Shown here: positions 14,820-22,009 of the stretch, one piece after another
Numbering within the stretch: the stretch's first letter is position 1
Layout of the letters: every line of letters begins with the position of its first letter
From: Rickettsia endosymbiont of Bryobia graminum
GTDB taxonomy: Bacteria; Pseudomonadota; Alphaproteobacteria; Rickettsiales; Rickettsiaceae
Length of the DNA: 22,010 nucleotides
Assembly: GCA_020881085.1 (NCBI GenBank)
Contig: JAJIYR010000074.1
Coordinates: 1 to 22,010, forward strand
Reading direction: 5' to 3'
Notes under the pieces: model-generated
Seen by the model: the letters and a program-made list of their open reading frames with translations, nothing else
Database searches by the model: none
What the model was told of the DNA's origin: nothing
Made by a program: the position numbers and the translations under genes

Positions 14820-15520
14820 ATAATCTCCCGACTAATTTATATATCTGACCAGAGTACTATTACTATTAATAGCTCCCTGCTATTTCTATACTTATTATTA
14901 CTAATAAATAATTTATTATTCTTATCAATTTATAAAGAAATTAATAAGAATTACTTAAACGTATTCAAGTATCATATCTCTGATGAGATAAAAAAATAAC
15001 TTTTAAAAATAAATTATCTTCTTGCAAATATTTATAATACTGGTTTTTCTTTTGAAGATTAAATAAATATAATTTCAAATAAGAATAAATATTGATAATA
15101 ATTTCAGGTAATACTTGAAAAAATAATAGCAATTGTTTAGCTTTATCTCTATAAGAAAGCAAGATTTTCTGTAGAAAAAATTTATAAATTTTCTTTTGGT
15201 GGTTTTGAATAATAATGAGTAGCATGCATAAATTTTTAAATATCGAGCTACAATGTGAGGTAATAAAGTATAAAAAAATACCCTTAATATTATTAAGATA
15301 ATTTGAAATATTTAGTATATAAATGAAAAATCTACACATATAATTAATAAGAACTGAATTTTATTTTAAATAATAAGTATGTATAAGATCTATAATATCT
15401 GATCAAGTAAATCTCTGATTAAATAATGCAACAATTCCTGAGAATAAGAGTCTATATTCCCTATTATTATAACAAATTTATGTATAATAAGGAGAATATT
15501 ACTCCTTATTATACATAAAT
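14820..15520. other. rplL-rpoB intergenic region, about 700 bases, extremely AT-rich
   Basis: The stretch holds the rplL-end stem-loop (15474-15522), one doubtful minus-strand reading frame (14965-15339), and presumably the rpoB promoter. Minus-strand boxes such as TTGAAT (14964-14969) followed after 16 bases by TATTAA resemble sigma-70 sites, but in sequence this AT-rich such matches arise easily and I do not assign a start. No RNA gene or insertion sequence is recognisable. Confidence 0.6.
14965..15339 (-). CDS. Doubtful hypothetical protein, 124 residues
   Basis: An open frame in the rplL-rpoB gap, starting at an ATG without a ribosome binding site. The product is rich in Leu, Ile, Phe, Tyr, Lys and Asn, the residues coded by AT-rich triplets, with no domain, clear membrane topology or motif that I recognise. 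Against its being noise, a frame this long without a stop is uncommon in DNA of this composition. For noise: poor composition, no ribosome site, and a position inside a spacer between two housekeeping transcripts. It could be a decayed gene. I lean towards not coding. Confidence 0.18.
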   Translation of the reverse strand: MCRFFIYILNISNYLNNIKGIFLYFITSHCSSIFKNLCMLLIIIQNHQKKIYKFFLQKILLSYRDKAKQLLLFFQVLPEIIINIYSYLKLYLFNLQKKNQYYKYLQEDNLFLKVIFLSHQRYDT

Positions 15521-15522
15521 TT
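15474..15522 (-). terminator. Perfect 21-bp stem-loop at the end of rplL
   Basis: Two perfectly complementary 21-base arms (15474-15494 and 15502-15522) flank a 7-base loop AATATTA. The arms read AAATTTATG... and ...CATAAATTT, with a CTCC/GGAG core next to the loop. The right arm overlaps the rplL stop codon at 15521-15523, so the hairpin forms immediately as translation ends. The position fits termination of the secE-to-rplL transcript. The T-rich side of the stem may substitute for a uridine tract; there is no run beyond it. Confidence 0.65.
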
Positions 15523-15883
15523 ATTTTAATTCTACTTTAGCACCAGCTGCTTCTAACTTTTCTTTAATGCTTTCAGCATCTGCTTTACTTACACCAGTTT
15601 TAATAGATTTTGGAGCGCTATCCACTAAATCTTTAGCTTCCTTTAATCCAAGACCAGTAATTTCTCTAACAGTTTTAATTACTTCAATCTTTTTATCTCC
15701 AGTACTTGCTAACACTACATCGAAATCTGATTTCTCTGCAGCTGCTGCCACAGGTGCTGCAGCTACAGCTACTGGAGCTGCAGCTGATACTCCCCATTTT
15801 TCTTCAAGCATCTTTGAAAGTTCAGCTGCTTGTAATACTGTAAGAGATGATAATTGATCTACCATTTTTTCTAGGTCTGCCAT
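15521..15883 (-). CDS. rplL: 50S ribosomal protein L7/L12
   Basis: A 120-residue stalk protein that recruits translation GTPases such as EF-G to the ribosome. The N-terminal dimerisation helices (about 1-33, [19 protein letters not shown]) are followed by an alanine- and proline-rich flexible hinge ([16 protein letters not shown], about 34-50). The C-terminal factor-binding domain follows, with [20 protein letters not shown] and the end AGAKVELK. The ATG is preceded by AAGGAAG. It lies 30 bases after rplJ, its complex partner, and its stop codon sits inside the base of a strong stem-loop. Confidence 0.98.
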   Translation of the reverse strand: MADLEKMVDQLSSLTVLQAAELSKMLEEKWGVSAAAPVAVAAAPVAAAAEKSDFDVVLASTGDKKIEVIKTVREITGLGLKEAKDLVDSAPKSIKTGVSKADAESIKEKLEAAGAKVELK

Positions 15884-15913
15884 AGTTTTCTTCCTTTTAT
15901 AACTTTTTATTAA

Positions 15914-16423
15914 TTAATTTTTATCTGCATAAGCTTGAAAAATTCTAGCAAGCCCAGATGCAGGAGCTTGTAATACGCCAGCAACTTTAGTTGCAGGAGC
16001 CTGTAATACGCCAATAATTTTGCCTCTAAGCTCATTTAATGAAGGCAACTTAGCTAATTGTTTTACAGAATTTGCGTCAAGTACTTCATTATTTACTAAA
16101 CCGCCAATTATCTTTAAAGAATCATTAGCTTTAGCAAATTCCACAACAACTTTTGCAGCATCAATAGGATCTTTTGAATATGCTACAGCTGTTGGACCAG
16201 CAAGCAAATTAGCAAAATTATTAACGCCGGCTTTTGATGTAGCGATTCTAGATAAAGTATTTTTAACTACTTTAAAACTCGCTCCTTTTGCTCTAAGAGC
16301 CCTACGTAATGCAGTCACTTGACTAACAGTAAGTCCATGATAATGAGTAATAATAACAGAAGCTGAATCTTTATATATTTCCTCAAGCTCCAAAATGGAC
16401 TCATGTTTCTCTGATCTTAACAC
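15914..16423 (-). CDS. rplJ: 50S ribosomal protein L10
   Basis: A 169-residue protein that anchors L7/L12 dimers to the ribosome at the L11 site. The N-terminal RNA-binding domain includes [14 protein letters not shown] and [11 protein letters not shown]. Near the C-terminus there are two similar segments, [11 protein letters not shown] and [11 protein letters not shown], then the end helix that binds L7/L12; such QAPA repeats are usual in alphaproteobacterial L10. The start is a GTG at 16421-16423 with GGAGAG eight bases upstream; no in-frame ATG lies nearby. It begins 16 bases after the rplA stop, too short a gap for the long L10 leader of E. coli, so any L10 autoregulation must act elsewhere or differently. 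Confidence 0.97.
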   Translation of the reverse strand: MLRSEKHESILELEEIYKDSASVIITHYHGLTVSQVTALRRALRAKGASFKVVKNTLSRIATSKAGVNNFANLLAGPTAVAYSKDPIDAAKVVVEFAKANDSLKIIGGLVNNEVLDANSVKQLAKLPSLNELRGKIIGVLQAPATKVAGVLQAPASGLARIFQAYADKN

Positions 16424-16439
16424 CTTTTCAACTCTCCAT

Positions 16440-17168
16440 TTATGATATAGTTGCTAAATCTACTTTTACCGATGGACTCATGGTAGAAGATAGATATATT
16501 GCTTTTAAATAATTTCCTTTAGCACCAGTTGGCTTAGCCTTGACTACAGCAGATATTAGTATTGAGGCATTATTAACCAAATCTGGTGTGGTAAATGATA
16601 ATTTACCGACTCCAGCATGAATAATACCAGCTTTTTCAACTCTATATTCCACTTGACCACTTTTAACATTTTTAACTGCTGTTGCAATATCATTAGTAAC
16701 AGTTCCAAGTTTTGGATTAGGCATTAATCCTTTTGGACCAAGAATCCTTGCAACTGCCCCAATAACTGACATCATATTTGGTGATGCAATACAGACATCA
16801 AAATCTATTTTTCCAGCTTTGATATCTTCAATAATTTCTGTTGATCCAGCTATATCTGCCCCAGCATCCTTTGCTTCTTGAATTTTTTCATCTTTACAGA
16901 TTACAGCTACCCTAGTAATTTTACCAGTACCAGCTGGTAAGGCTACAACTCCACGAACCATCTGATCCGAATGCCTAGGATCAACTCCTAATTTCATCAC
17001 TACTTCTAAAGTAGAATCAAATTTAGTATATGCTACAGATTTTAAAGCTTCAATACCATAAGCTAAAGATACTGCTGTACCAAAAGAAATTTTCTCTCTC
17101 GCTGCACGTAACTTTTTTCCACCAGGTAATTTCACAATATCCTTTAATTTTTTTTCATTAGCTGACAT
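16440..17168 (-). CDS. rplA: 50S ribosomal protein L1
   Basis: A 242-residue protein of the L1 stalk, which guides exit of deacylated tRNA; in many bacteria L1 also represses translation of its own rplK-rplA message. Recognisable blocks are [21 protein letters not shown], the [14 protein letters not shown] motif in the middle domain, and the C-terminal [20 protein letters not shown] choose the ATG at 17166-17168 (MSANEKKL) over the in-frame TTG at 17172-17174, because the strong GGAGGA site (17175-17180) is six bases from the ATG and would touch the TTG. With this start, rplA begins 2 bases after the rplK stop, so the pair is probably translationally coupled. Confidence 0.97.
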   Translation of the reverse strand: MSANEKKLKDIVKLPGGKKLRAAREKISFGTAVSLAYGIEALKSVAYTKFDSTLEVVMKLGVDPRHSDQMVRGVVALPAGTGKITRVAVICKDEKIQEAKDAGADIAGSTEIIEDIKAGKIDFDVCIASPNMMSVIGAVARILGPKGLMPNPKLGTVTNDIATAVKNVKSGQVEYRVEKAGIIHAGVGKLSFTTPDLVNNASILISAVVKAKPTGAKGNYLKAIYLSSTMSPSVKVDLATIS

Positions 17169-17170
17169 AA

Positions 17171-17605
17171 TCAATCCTCCGTTACTTCAAGACCCATTGA
17201 CTCAGCAGTACCACGAATAATTTTGGCAGCAGCCATTAAGTCATCGGCATTAAGGTCAACCATCTTAATTTTTGCAATTTCAACACAATCAGACATTTTT
17301 ACTTTACCAACAAAAGCTTCTTTTTTTGTTACACCAGAACCTTTAGAAATCTTTGCAAATTTCTTTAAGTAATAAGAAGCTGGAGAAGTTTTACTTACAA
17401 AAGTAAAACTATTATCTTCATAAACAGTAATTATAACTGGAATAGGAGTCCCAGGTTCAATAGACTGAGTAGAAGCATTAAAAGCTTTACAAAATTCCAT
17501 AATATTAACTTTTTTCTGACCAAGAGCAGGACCAATAGGAGGTGAAGGGTTAGCTTTAGCAGCCGGGATAGTTAACTTAATATAACCCGTAATTTTTTTT
17601 GCCAT
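17171..17605 (-). CDS. rplK: 50S ribosomal protein L11
   Basis: A 144-residue protein that binds 23S rRNA at the GTPase centre together with L10 and is needed for the stringent response where RelA is present. The N-terminal domain has the invariant [17 protein letters not shown] with [11 protein letters not shown], and the rRNA-binding C-terminal domain has [13 protein letters not shown] and the end [19 protein letters not shown]. The length equals the family norm. It starts 77 bases after nusG, the widest gap in the nusG-rplL series, and is followed by rplA with a 2-base gap. Confidence 0.98.
   Translation of the reverse strand: MAKKITGYIKLTIPAAKANPSPPIGPALGQKKVNIMEFCKAFNASTQSIEPGTPIPVIITVYEDNSFTFVSKTSPASYYLKKFAKISKGSGVTKKEAFVGKVKMSDCVEIAKIKMVDLNADDLMAAAKIIRGTAESMGLEVTED
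17175..17180 (-). promoter_or_regulatory. Strong Shine-Dalgarno site of rplA
   Basis: GGAGGA on the minus strand lies inside the last codons of rplK, six bases before the rplA ATG. It is the best match to the ribosome-binding consensus in the cluster, where most sites are partial, and it decides the rplA start against an upstream TTG. Confidence 0.8.
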
Positions 17606-17662
17606 TATAATCTTATCCTTTTATACTTCTTCTTTAATTTAATAATGTTGAATTATTTTACA

Positions 17663-17688
17663 AACCTAAATTAAAATAAATTTTAGTT
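17663..17688 (-). other. Weak stem-loop overlapping the nusG stop codon
   Basis: Minus-strand AACTAAAATT and AATTTAGGTT, separated by 6 bases, form a 10-position stem with one mismatch and one G-U pair. The nusG TAA (17683-17685) lies inside the left arm. It is nearly all AT and may be a partial attenuator between nusG and rplK or only a composition effect. Confidence 0.3.
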
Positions 17689-18216
17689 ATTCTTTTTAAC
17701 CTGCGTAAAATTCAACTCTATAGGAGTTGCCTTTCCAAAAATTGATATTGATATTTTTAAACGATTTTTATCATAATCCACTTCTTCTACAACACCTGCA
17801 AATGTATCAAATGGCCCATCAATTACTACTACCGATTCACCAATTTCATATAACTTAGAAGTTCTAGCGTCTTTTGCTTCAGACTCTAACTGTTTAAAAA
17901 TATTTTGGACCTCTCTTTCACTAAGAGACTGAGGTTTATCTTTACTACCTAAAAAACCAGTTACTTTAGGAACGCTTTTTACTAAATGCCAAGATTTATC
18001 TGTCATATTCATCTTTATTAGAACATAACTTGGCATAAATTTCTTTTCAGTTTTTACGTTTTTACCACGTTTTACTTCCGGTACTTCAATTACGGGCACA
18101 ACAATATCTTCAAAATATTCAGACATATTCTGCTTAGCAATTTGATCAAGAATAGCTTGCTTCACGCCCTTTTCAGATCCAGATGCTGTATGAATAACGT
18201 ACCATTGATGTATCAC
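17683..18216 (-). CDS. nusG: Transcription termination/antitermination protein NusG
   Basis: A 177-residue elongation factor that binds the RNA polymerase clamp and links it to Rho or to ribosomal protein S10. The NGN domain opens with QWYVIHTASGSE and contains FMPSYVLIKMNM and VTGFLGS. The KOW domain (about 122-177) includes GESVVVIDGPFDTFAGVVEEV. The start is GTG at 18214-18216 with AGGGA just upstream; no better start precedes the conserved WYV. It lies 21 bases after secE, the standard order. Confidence 0.97.
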   Translation of the reverse strand: MIHQWYVIHTASGSEKGVKQAILDQIAKQNMSEYFEDIVVPVIEVPEVKRGKNVKTEKKFMPSYVLIKMNMTDKSWHLVKSVPKVTGFLGSKDKPQSLSEREVQNIFKQLESEAKDARTSKLYEIGESVVVIDGPFDTFAGVVEEVDYDKNRLKISISIFGKATPIELNFTQVKKNN

Positions 18217-18237
18217 AGACTTCCCTAAAATTTATTC

Positions 18238-18438
18238 TTACTTACCAATATTAAGCAAAATTTGCATTATGCTATGTATACTATAATCTAATACTAAACA
18301 GATCATACTAAAAATAAACACAGCTACCACTACTATAACAGTTGAGGTTATAAGTTCTTTTTTACTAAGCCAAACAATTTTATAAGCTTCTTGCTTAACC
18401 TGTTCATAAAATTTATAAACTTTATTTTCTTTTAACAT
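18238..18438 (-). CDS. secE: Preprotein translocase subunit SecE
   Basis: A 66-residue single-span inner-membrane protein that clamps the SecY channel. It has an N-terminal cytosolic amphipathic helix ([20 protein letters not shown]) with the conserved W-x-x-K-E-L-I stretch, then one hydrophobic span (about 32-51, [19 protein letters not shown]). The start is the ATG at 18436-18438; the open frame continues upstream through the tRNA-Trp gene, but those codons are structural RNA. The start is 20 bases after the tRNA's CCA end, so the tRNA must be cut out of a shared transcript. The position directly before nusG confirms the identity. Confidence 0.96.
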   Translation of the reverse strand: MLKENKVYKFYEQVKQEAYKIVWLSKKELITSTVIVVVAVFIFSMICLVLDYSIHSIMQILLNIGK

Positions 18439-18458
18439 TGTTAAACCTAAACTGATAT

Positions 18459-18534
18459 TGGCAGGAGCGACAGGAATCGAACCCGCAACCTTCGGTTTTG
18501 GAGACCGACGCTCTACCAATTGAGCTACACTCCT
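18459..18534 (-). tRNA. trnW: tRNA-Trp (anticodon CCA), 3' CCA encoded
   Basis: The 72-base body (18463-18534) folds as a standard cloverleaf. The acceptor stem AGGAGTG/CGCTCCT has one G-U pair. The D arm is GCTC...GAGC. The anticodon stem TCGGT/ACCGA has the loop CTCCAAA with anticodon CCA, and the T loop is TTCGATT. The discriminator base is G, followed directly by encoded CCA (18459-18461), giving 76 bases in total. It sits between fusA and secE on the same strand. Confidence 0.97.
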
Positions 18535-18540
18535 ATCATA

Positions 18541-18576
18541 ATTTTGTTAAAAAATCAAATAGTTTTTTAACAAAAT
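18541..18576 (-). terminator. Stem-loop between fusA and tRNA-Trp
   Basis: ATTTTGTTAAAAAA (18541-18554) pairs perfectly with TTTTTTAACAAAAT (18563-18576) around an 8-base loop. It lies 46 bases after the fusA stop and 6 bases before the tRNA. The 14-bp stem with an A6/T6 core fits termination or processing at the end of the rpsL-rpsG-fusA transcript. It is entirely AT-rich apart from one pair, so it is weaker than its length suggests. Confidence 0.55.
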
Positions 18577-18622
18577 ACAGCACCTATCTACTAGTAATTA
18601 TTAATAACCAGTGAAAACATCT

Positions 18623-20695
18623 TTACTTTTTAGTTTTTATAGCTTCCGCTACCTGCGCTGGCACCTGCTCATAATGAGAGAATGTCATACTATATTGAGC
18701 TCTACCTTGAGATAAAGATCTTAAAGTATTTACATAACCAAACATCTCTGCAAGTGGAACATTAGAAATAACTACTTGCGCGTTACCTCTTGGCTCCATG
18801 CTTTGCATTTGTCCCCTACGGCTATTTAGATCACCAATAACATCTCCTAAATAATCGTCTGGAGTAATAACTTCAACTTTCATAATAGGTTCAAGCAACT
18901 TTGCATTACCTTTTGGTATCCCTTCTCTAAAAGCTGCCTTTGCAGCAATTTCAAACGCTAAAACACTTGAATCCACATCATGGAAAGCTCCATCCACCAG
19001 GGTTGCTTTAAAGTCAATCATCGGATAACCAGCAACTACCCCTGTCTCTTTAATATTATTTAGACCTTTTTCAACACCAGGTATAAATTCTTTTGGTACA
19101 GCACCACCAACAATTTTACTATCAAAAACAAAACCTGTGCCTAGCTCTTGAGGTTCAAATATAATTTTGACACGAGCAAATTGCCCAGCACCACCAGATT
19201 GCTTTTTATGAGTATAATCAATTTCACAAGTTTTAGTAATAGTTTCCCTGTAAGCTACTTGTGGAGCACCAACATTAGCATCTACTTTATACTCACGCTT
19301 CATGCGATCAATAATAATCTCTAAATGAAGCTCTCCCATACCTTTAATAACAGTTTGACCTGTTTCTTGATCTGTAGACACTCTTAATGAAGGATCTTCA
19401 GCAGCTAATCTCGATAAAGCAAAGCCCGTTTTTTCTTGATCTGCTGTTGATTTTGGCTCTACCGCAAGCTCGATTACTGGCTCAGGAAATTCCATTCTTT
19501 CAAGAACAACTTTCTTATCCGGATCACATAAAGTATCACCAGTAGTAGTGTTTTTAAGCCCAGCAAGAGCAACAATATTACCTGCTACAGCATCTTTAAC
19601 ATCTTCTCTTTCATTAGCATGCATGAGAAGCATTCTACCGACTCTTTCTTTCTGATTCTTTACTGTATTTATCACAGTAGCACCAGAACTAATTTTACCA
19701 GAGTAAATTCTAACAAAAGTTAAAGTTCCTACAAATGGGTCAGTCATTACTTTAAAAGCTAAAGCTGAAAAGGGCTCAGAAGCTGAAATATTAAACTCTT
19801 TTTCCTCTTCTGTATTAAGATCAATACCTTTTACTGTTCCAATATCAACTGGAGAAGGCAAATAATCAACAACTGCATCTAACAATGGTTGAACGCCTTT
19901 ATTTTTAAAAGCACTACCACATAAAACAGGAACAAAAGTTCTAGATATAGTACCTTTTCTTATAACTTTTTTAATTTCTTCTTCTGTTAATTCCTCACCT
20001 GATAAATATTTTTCCATTATCTGATCATCTAGCTCTGCAACCATATCAAGTAGCATAGCATGATATTTTTCAGAAATTTCTAACATATCAGCAGGAATTT
20101 CACCATAAATATATTCAGCACCAAGACTCTCATCTTTCCAGATAATTGCCTGCATTTTAACTAAATCAATTACACCTTTAAAATTTTCTTCAATCCCTAT
20201 TGGTAATTGCAAAACTAAGGCTTTGGCACCAAGCCTATCCTTAATCATATCTACACATCTATAGAAATTAGCGCCCATTCTGTCCATTTTATTAACAAAA
20301 CACATTCTAGGCACATTATATTTATCAGCTTGTCTCCAAACAGTTTCTGATTGAGGTTCTACACCCGCTACGCCATCAAACACAGCAACAGCTCCATCAA
20401 GAACCCGTAACGATCTTTCCACTTCAATTGTAAAATCTACGTGACCTGGAGTATCAATAATGTTAATTCTTTTATCTCGCCAAAAACATGTAGTAGCAGC
20501 GGAAGTAATAGTAATACCGCGTTCTTGCTCTTGAGCCATCCAGTCCATGGTAGCTCCGCCCTCATGAACTTCACCTATTTTGTAAGATTTACCAGTATAA
20601 AAAAGAATACGCTCTGTGGTGGTAGTTTTACCAGCATCAATGTGAGCGCAAATACCTATATTTCGTATATCAGCGAGAGAAACTGCATTAGACAT
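18623..20695 (-). CDS. fusA: Translation elongation factor G
   Basis: A 690-residue GTPase that moves tRNAs and mRNA through the ribosome after peptide transfer and acts with RRF in recycling. The P-loop is AHIDAGKTT (17-25), switch 1 includes RGITITSA, switch 2 is DTPGH (81-85), and NKMD (135-138) reads guanine. Domains II to V follow at normal length, with the [15 protein letters not shown] and [21 protein letters not shown] blocks. The ATG lies 7 bases after rpsG, with AAGG overlapping the rpsG stop region as ribosome site. No tuf gene follows; the next gene is tRNA-Trp after 88 bases. Confidence 0.98.
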   Translation of the reverse strand: MSNAVSLADIRNIGICAHIDAGKTTTTERILFYTGKSYKIGEVHEGGATMDWMAQEQERGITITSAATTCFWRDKRINIIDTPGHVDFTIEVERSLRVLDGAVAVFDGVAGVEPQSETVWRQADKYNVPRMCFVNKMDRMGANFYRCVDMIKDRLGAKALVLQLPIGIEENFKGVIDLVKMQAIIWKDESLGAEYIYGEIPADMLEISEKYHAMLLDMVAELDDQIMEKYLSGEELTEEEIKKVIRKGTISRTFVPVLCGSAFKNKGVQPLLDAVVDYLPSPVDIGTVKGIDLNTEEEKEFNISASEPFSALAFKVMTDPFVGTLTFVRIYSGKISSGATVINTVKNQKERVGRMLLMHANEREDVKDAVAGNIVALAGLKNTTTGDTLCDPDKKVVLERMEFPEPVIELAVEPKSTADQEKTGFALSRLAAEDPSLRVSTDQETGQTVIKGMGELHLEIIIDRMKREYKVDANVGAPQVAYRETITKTCEIDYTHKKQSGGAGQFARVKIIFEPQELGTGFVFDSKIVGGAVPKEFIPGVEKGLNNIKETGVVAGYPMIDFKATLVDGAFHDVDSSVLAFEIAAKAAFREGIPKGNAKLLEPIMKVEVITPDDYLGDVIGDLNSRRGQMQSMEPRGNAQVVISNVPLAEMFGYVNTLRSLSQGRAQYSMTFSHYEQVPAQVAEAIKTKK

Positions 20696-20702
20696 ATTTT
20701 AA

Positions 20703-21194
20703 TTACCTTGATGATTGCGATTTTTTAGGGCTAAAGTGAGCAAAAGCTTTATTAGCTTCTGCCATTTTATGGGTATCTTCTCTCTTTTTAATAGCAACAC
20801 CTCTATTATTTGATGCTTCAAATAATTCTTCAGCTAATTTATCAATCATCATTTTTTCAGAACGTTTACCTGCAGCAGTAATAATCCAGCGTGATGCTAA
20901 AGCATAACCTCTTCTTTCATCAACTGGAGAAGGAACTTGATAATTTGCTCCACCAACACGTACAGAGGTAACCTCTAAATAAGGCTTAACATTGTTCATA
21001 GCACTATTAAAAGTTGCAAAAGGATCTACTCTATGCTTTTTTTCTATTTTATCGAAAGCAGAATATACTATTTTTTCAGCTAAAGCTTTTTTTCCTTCTT
21101 TCATGATATTATTAATAAACCTTGCAAGCAAAGGGCTATTATATTTCATATCAGGTATTATGACCCTTTTCTCTGCGGCATGACGACGTGACAT
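20703..21194 (-). CDS. rpsG: 30S ribosomal protein S7
   Basis: A 163-residue primary 16S rRNA-binding protein that starts assembly of the 30S head. It opens MSRRHAAEKRVIIPD and contains ARFINNIMKEGKK, the hairpin region VRVGGANYQVPSPVDERR, and EDTHKMAEANKAFAH near the end. The length is a few residues above the common 156, as a short basic-serine tail (KKSQSSR). It lies 19 bases after rpsL and 7 bases before fusA, the standard str operon order. In E. coli S7 represses translation from the rpsL-rpsG gap; the short gap here shows no comparable structure. Confidence 0.98.
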   Translation of the reverse strand: MSRRHAAEKRVIIPDMKYNSPLLARFINNIMKEGKKALAEKIVYSAFDKIEKKHRVDPFATFNSAMNNVKPYLEVTSVRVGGANYQVPSPVDERRGYALASRWIITAAGKRSEKMMIDKLAEELFEASNNRGVAIKKREDTHKMAEANKAFAHFSPKKSQSSR

Positions 21195-21213
21195 TATATT
21201 TCTCTATTCTAAA

Positions 21214-21600
21214 TTATTTCTTTGTAGCTGTTTGTTTTGCTGAAGTACCATAACGTGAGCGACCTTGCTTACGGTTTTTTACACCTTGAGTATCATAAGC
21301 ACCACGAACTATATGATATTTAACACCAGGAAGATCAGGAACTCTACCGCCTCTTACTAACACCGTAGAGTGTTCCTGCAGATTATGCCCTTCACCAGGT
21401 ATATAAGCATTAACATATTCTCCATTACTCAAACGGACTCTAGCTATTTTACGAAGAGCAGAGTTAGGCTTTTTAGGAGTTACAGTCTTAACTATTACGC
21501 AAACACCCTTTAAAAATGGATTTGAATCCAAAGCTGGGGATTTTGTTTTACGAGTTTTTGATTTTCTCCCAAAACGCACTAACTGATTATTTGTTGGCAT
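21214..21600 (-). CDS. rpsL: 30S ribosomal protein S12
   Basis: A 128-residue decoding-centre protein and the first gene of the str operon. It carries [11 protein letters not shown] with Lys43 and Lys44, [10 protein letters not shown], and [13 protein letters not shown]. Residue 88 is Pro (codon CCT at 21337-21339), where E. coli has Lys (Lys87 in mature numbering), a streptomycin-resistance position; the neighbouring Asp89, which is methylthiolated in E. coli, is kept. The tail is basic, as usual. The ATG has GGAG about 7 bases upstream. A leader of over 100 bases with a stem-loop and a promoter-like pair of boxes precede it. Confidence 0.98.
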   Translation of the reverse strand: MPTNNQLVRFGRKSKTRKTKSPALDSNPFLKGVCVIVKTVTPKKPNSALRKIARVRLSNGEYVNAYIPGEGHNLQEHSTVLVRGGRVPDLPGVKYHIVRGAYDTQGVKNRKQGRSRYGTSAKQTATKK

Positions 21601-21634
21601 TTAATACTCCAAAATTTCCACACTATCACAATCG

Positions 21635-21661
21635 TTTAAGCAGGTATTATCACCTCTTAAA
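21635..21661 (-). promoter_or_regulatory. Stem-loop in the rpsL leader
   Basis: On the minus strand TTTAAG-AGGT and ACCT-CTTAAA pair as a 10-bp stem with a single bulged G (21641) and the loop GATAAT. It lies 34 to 60 bases upstream of the rpsL start, inside the expected mRNA leader. It could be a binding site for a ribosomal protein such as S7 or S12, or an mRNA-stability element; function is inference. Confidence 0.45.
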
Positions 21662-21711
21662 CATAAAAATATATAACATACCATTTGACAATTAAATGGC
21701 AATAAGGTGCG

Positions 21712-21739
21712 ACTATAACAAAATTTTTGATAAAAGCAA
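21712..21739 (-). promoter_or_regulatory. Candidate sigma-70 promoter of the str operon
   Basis: Minus-strand TTGCTT (21734-21739) and TATAGT (21712-21717) are separated by 16 bases, and GTCGCACC follows the -10 box, giving a leader of about 105 bases to rpsL. It is the best box pair in the space between the IS200-type element and rpsL. AT richness makes chance matches likely. Confidence 0.5.
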
Positions 21740-21838
21740 AGAGTTTTTAAAAAATTACTTGAATTAATTAGCATATTAGTATTTGGCATTAAACTGATCT
21801 AGTACTACTTTTCCGGACACGTAGTCTATAAAAGTAAT

Positions 21839-21858
21839 CCCCGCCGCAAGCAGCGGAG
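21839..21858 (-). repeat. GC-rich hairpin at the right end of the IS200/IS605-type element
   Basis: Minus-strand CTCCGCTG and CGGCGGGG pair over 8 positions (two G-U pairs) around the loop CTTG. It lies 5 bases after the tnpA stop and is the most GC-rich 20 bases in the window. Subterminal hairpins just past tnpA are the structures that IS200/IS605 transposases recognise at the right end, so this fits an element end. It could also terminate tnpA transcription. Confidence 0.6.
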
Positions 21859-21862
21859 TATT

Positions 21863-22009
21863 TTAGAAGAAAGCTAGCTGATGATCCTCATGCAGTTTCT
21901 TATATTCCTTGCCTTGGTTTTTTACGTATTTTCCTATCATATTCTCATTTCCATGCTTACCTACCGTACTCGTAAAATATCCATCAGTCCAAAATTCTCC
22001 ACCCCATAA
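21863..22009 (-). CDS. tnpA: IS200/IS605-family transposase TnpA, C-terminal fragment (5' end outside window)
   Basis: The minus strand encodes 48 residues and a stop at 21863-21865. They begin LWGGEFWTDGYFTSTVGKHG and continue NENMIGKYVKNQG. The block W.DGYF.STVG followed by a helix with I..Y..NQG is characteristic of Y1 transposases of the IS200/IS605 family; the tyrosine in IGKYVKNQG is at the place of the catalytic nucleophile. The His-x-His metal site would be further right, outside the window. The frame is open and the tail normal, so this copy may be intact. Confidence 0.88.
   Translation of the reverse strand, partial: LWGGEFWTDGYFTSTVGKHGNENMIGKYVKNQGKEYKKLHEDHQLAFF

Noticed and set aside
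14808..14999. 63-codon plus-strand frame upstream of rpoB
   Set aside because: It overlaps the rpoB start and ribosome site on the opposite strand and has only AT-driven composition.
15940..16010. Internal duplication in rplJ (GVLQAPA twice) as a recent repeat or slippage
   Set aside because: Repeated QAPA segments are normal in alphaproteobacterial L10.
17169..17174. TTG start for rplA two codons upstream
   Set aside because: The GGAGGA site would abut the TTG but is ideally spaced for the ATG at 17166-17168.
18439..18519. A longer secE start adding 27 residues ([11 protein letters not shown]...)
   Set aside because: These codons are the tRNA-Trp sequence read on its own strand; SecE homology begins at the ATG at 18436-18438.
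21601..21789. 62-codon minus-strand frame upstream of rpsL
   Set aside because: It runs through the promoter-like boxes and leader hairpin, ends at the rpsL start and has no recognisable product; it is leader sequence.
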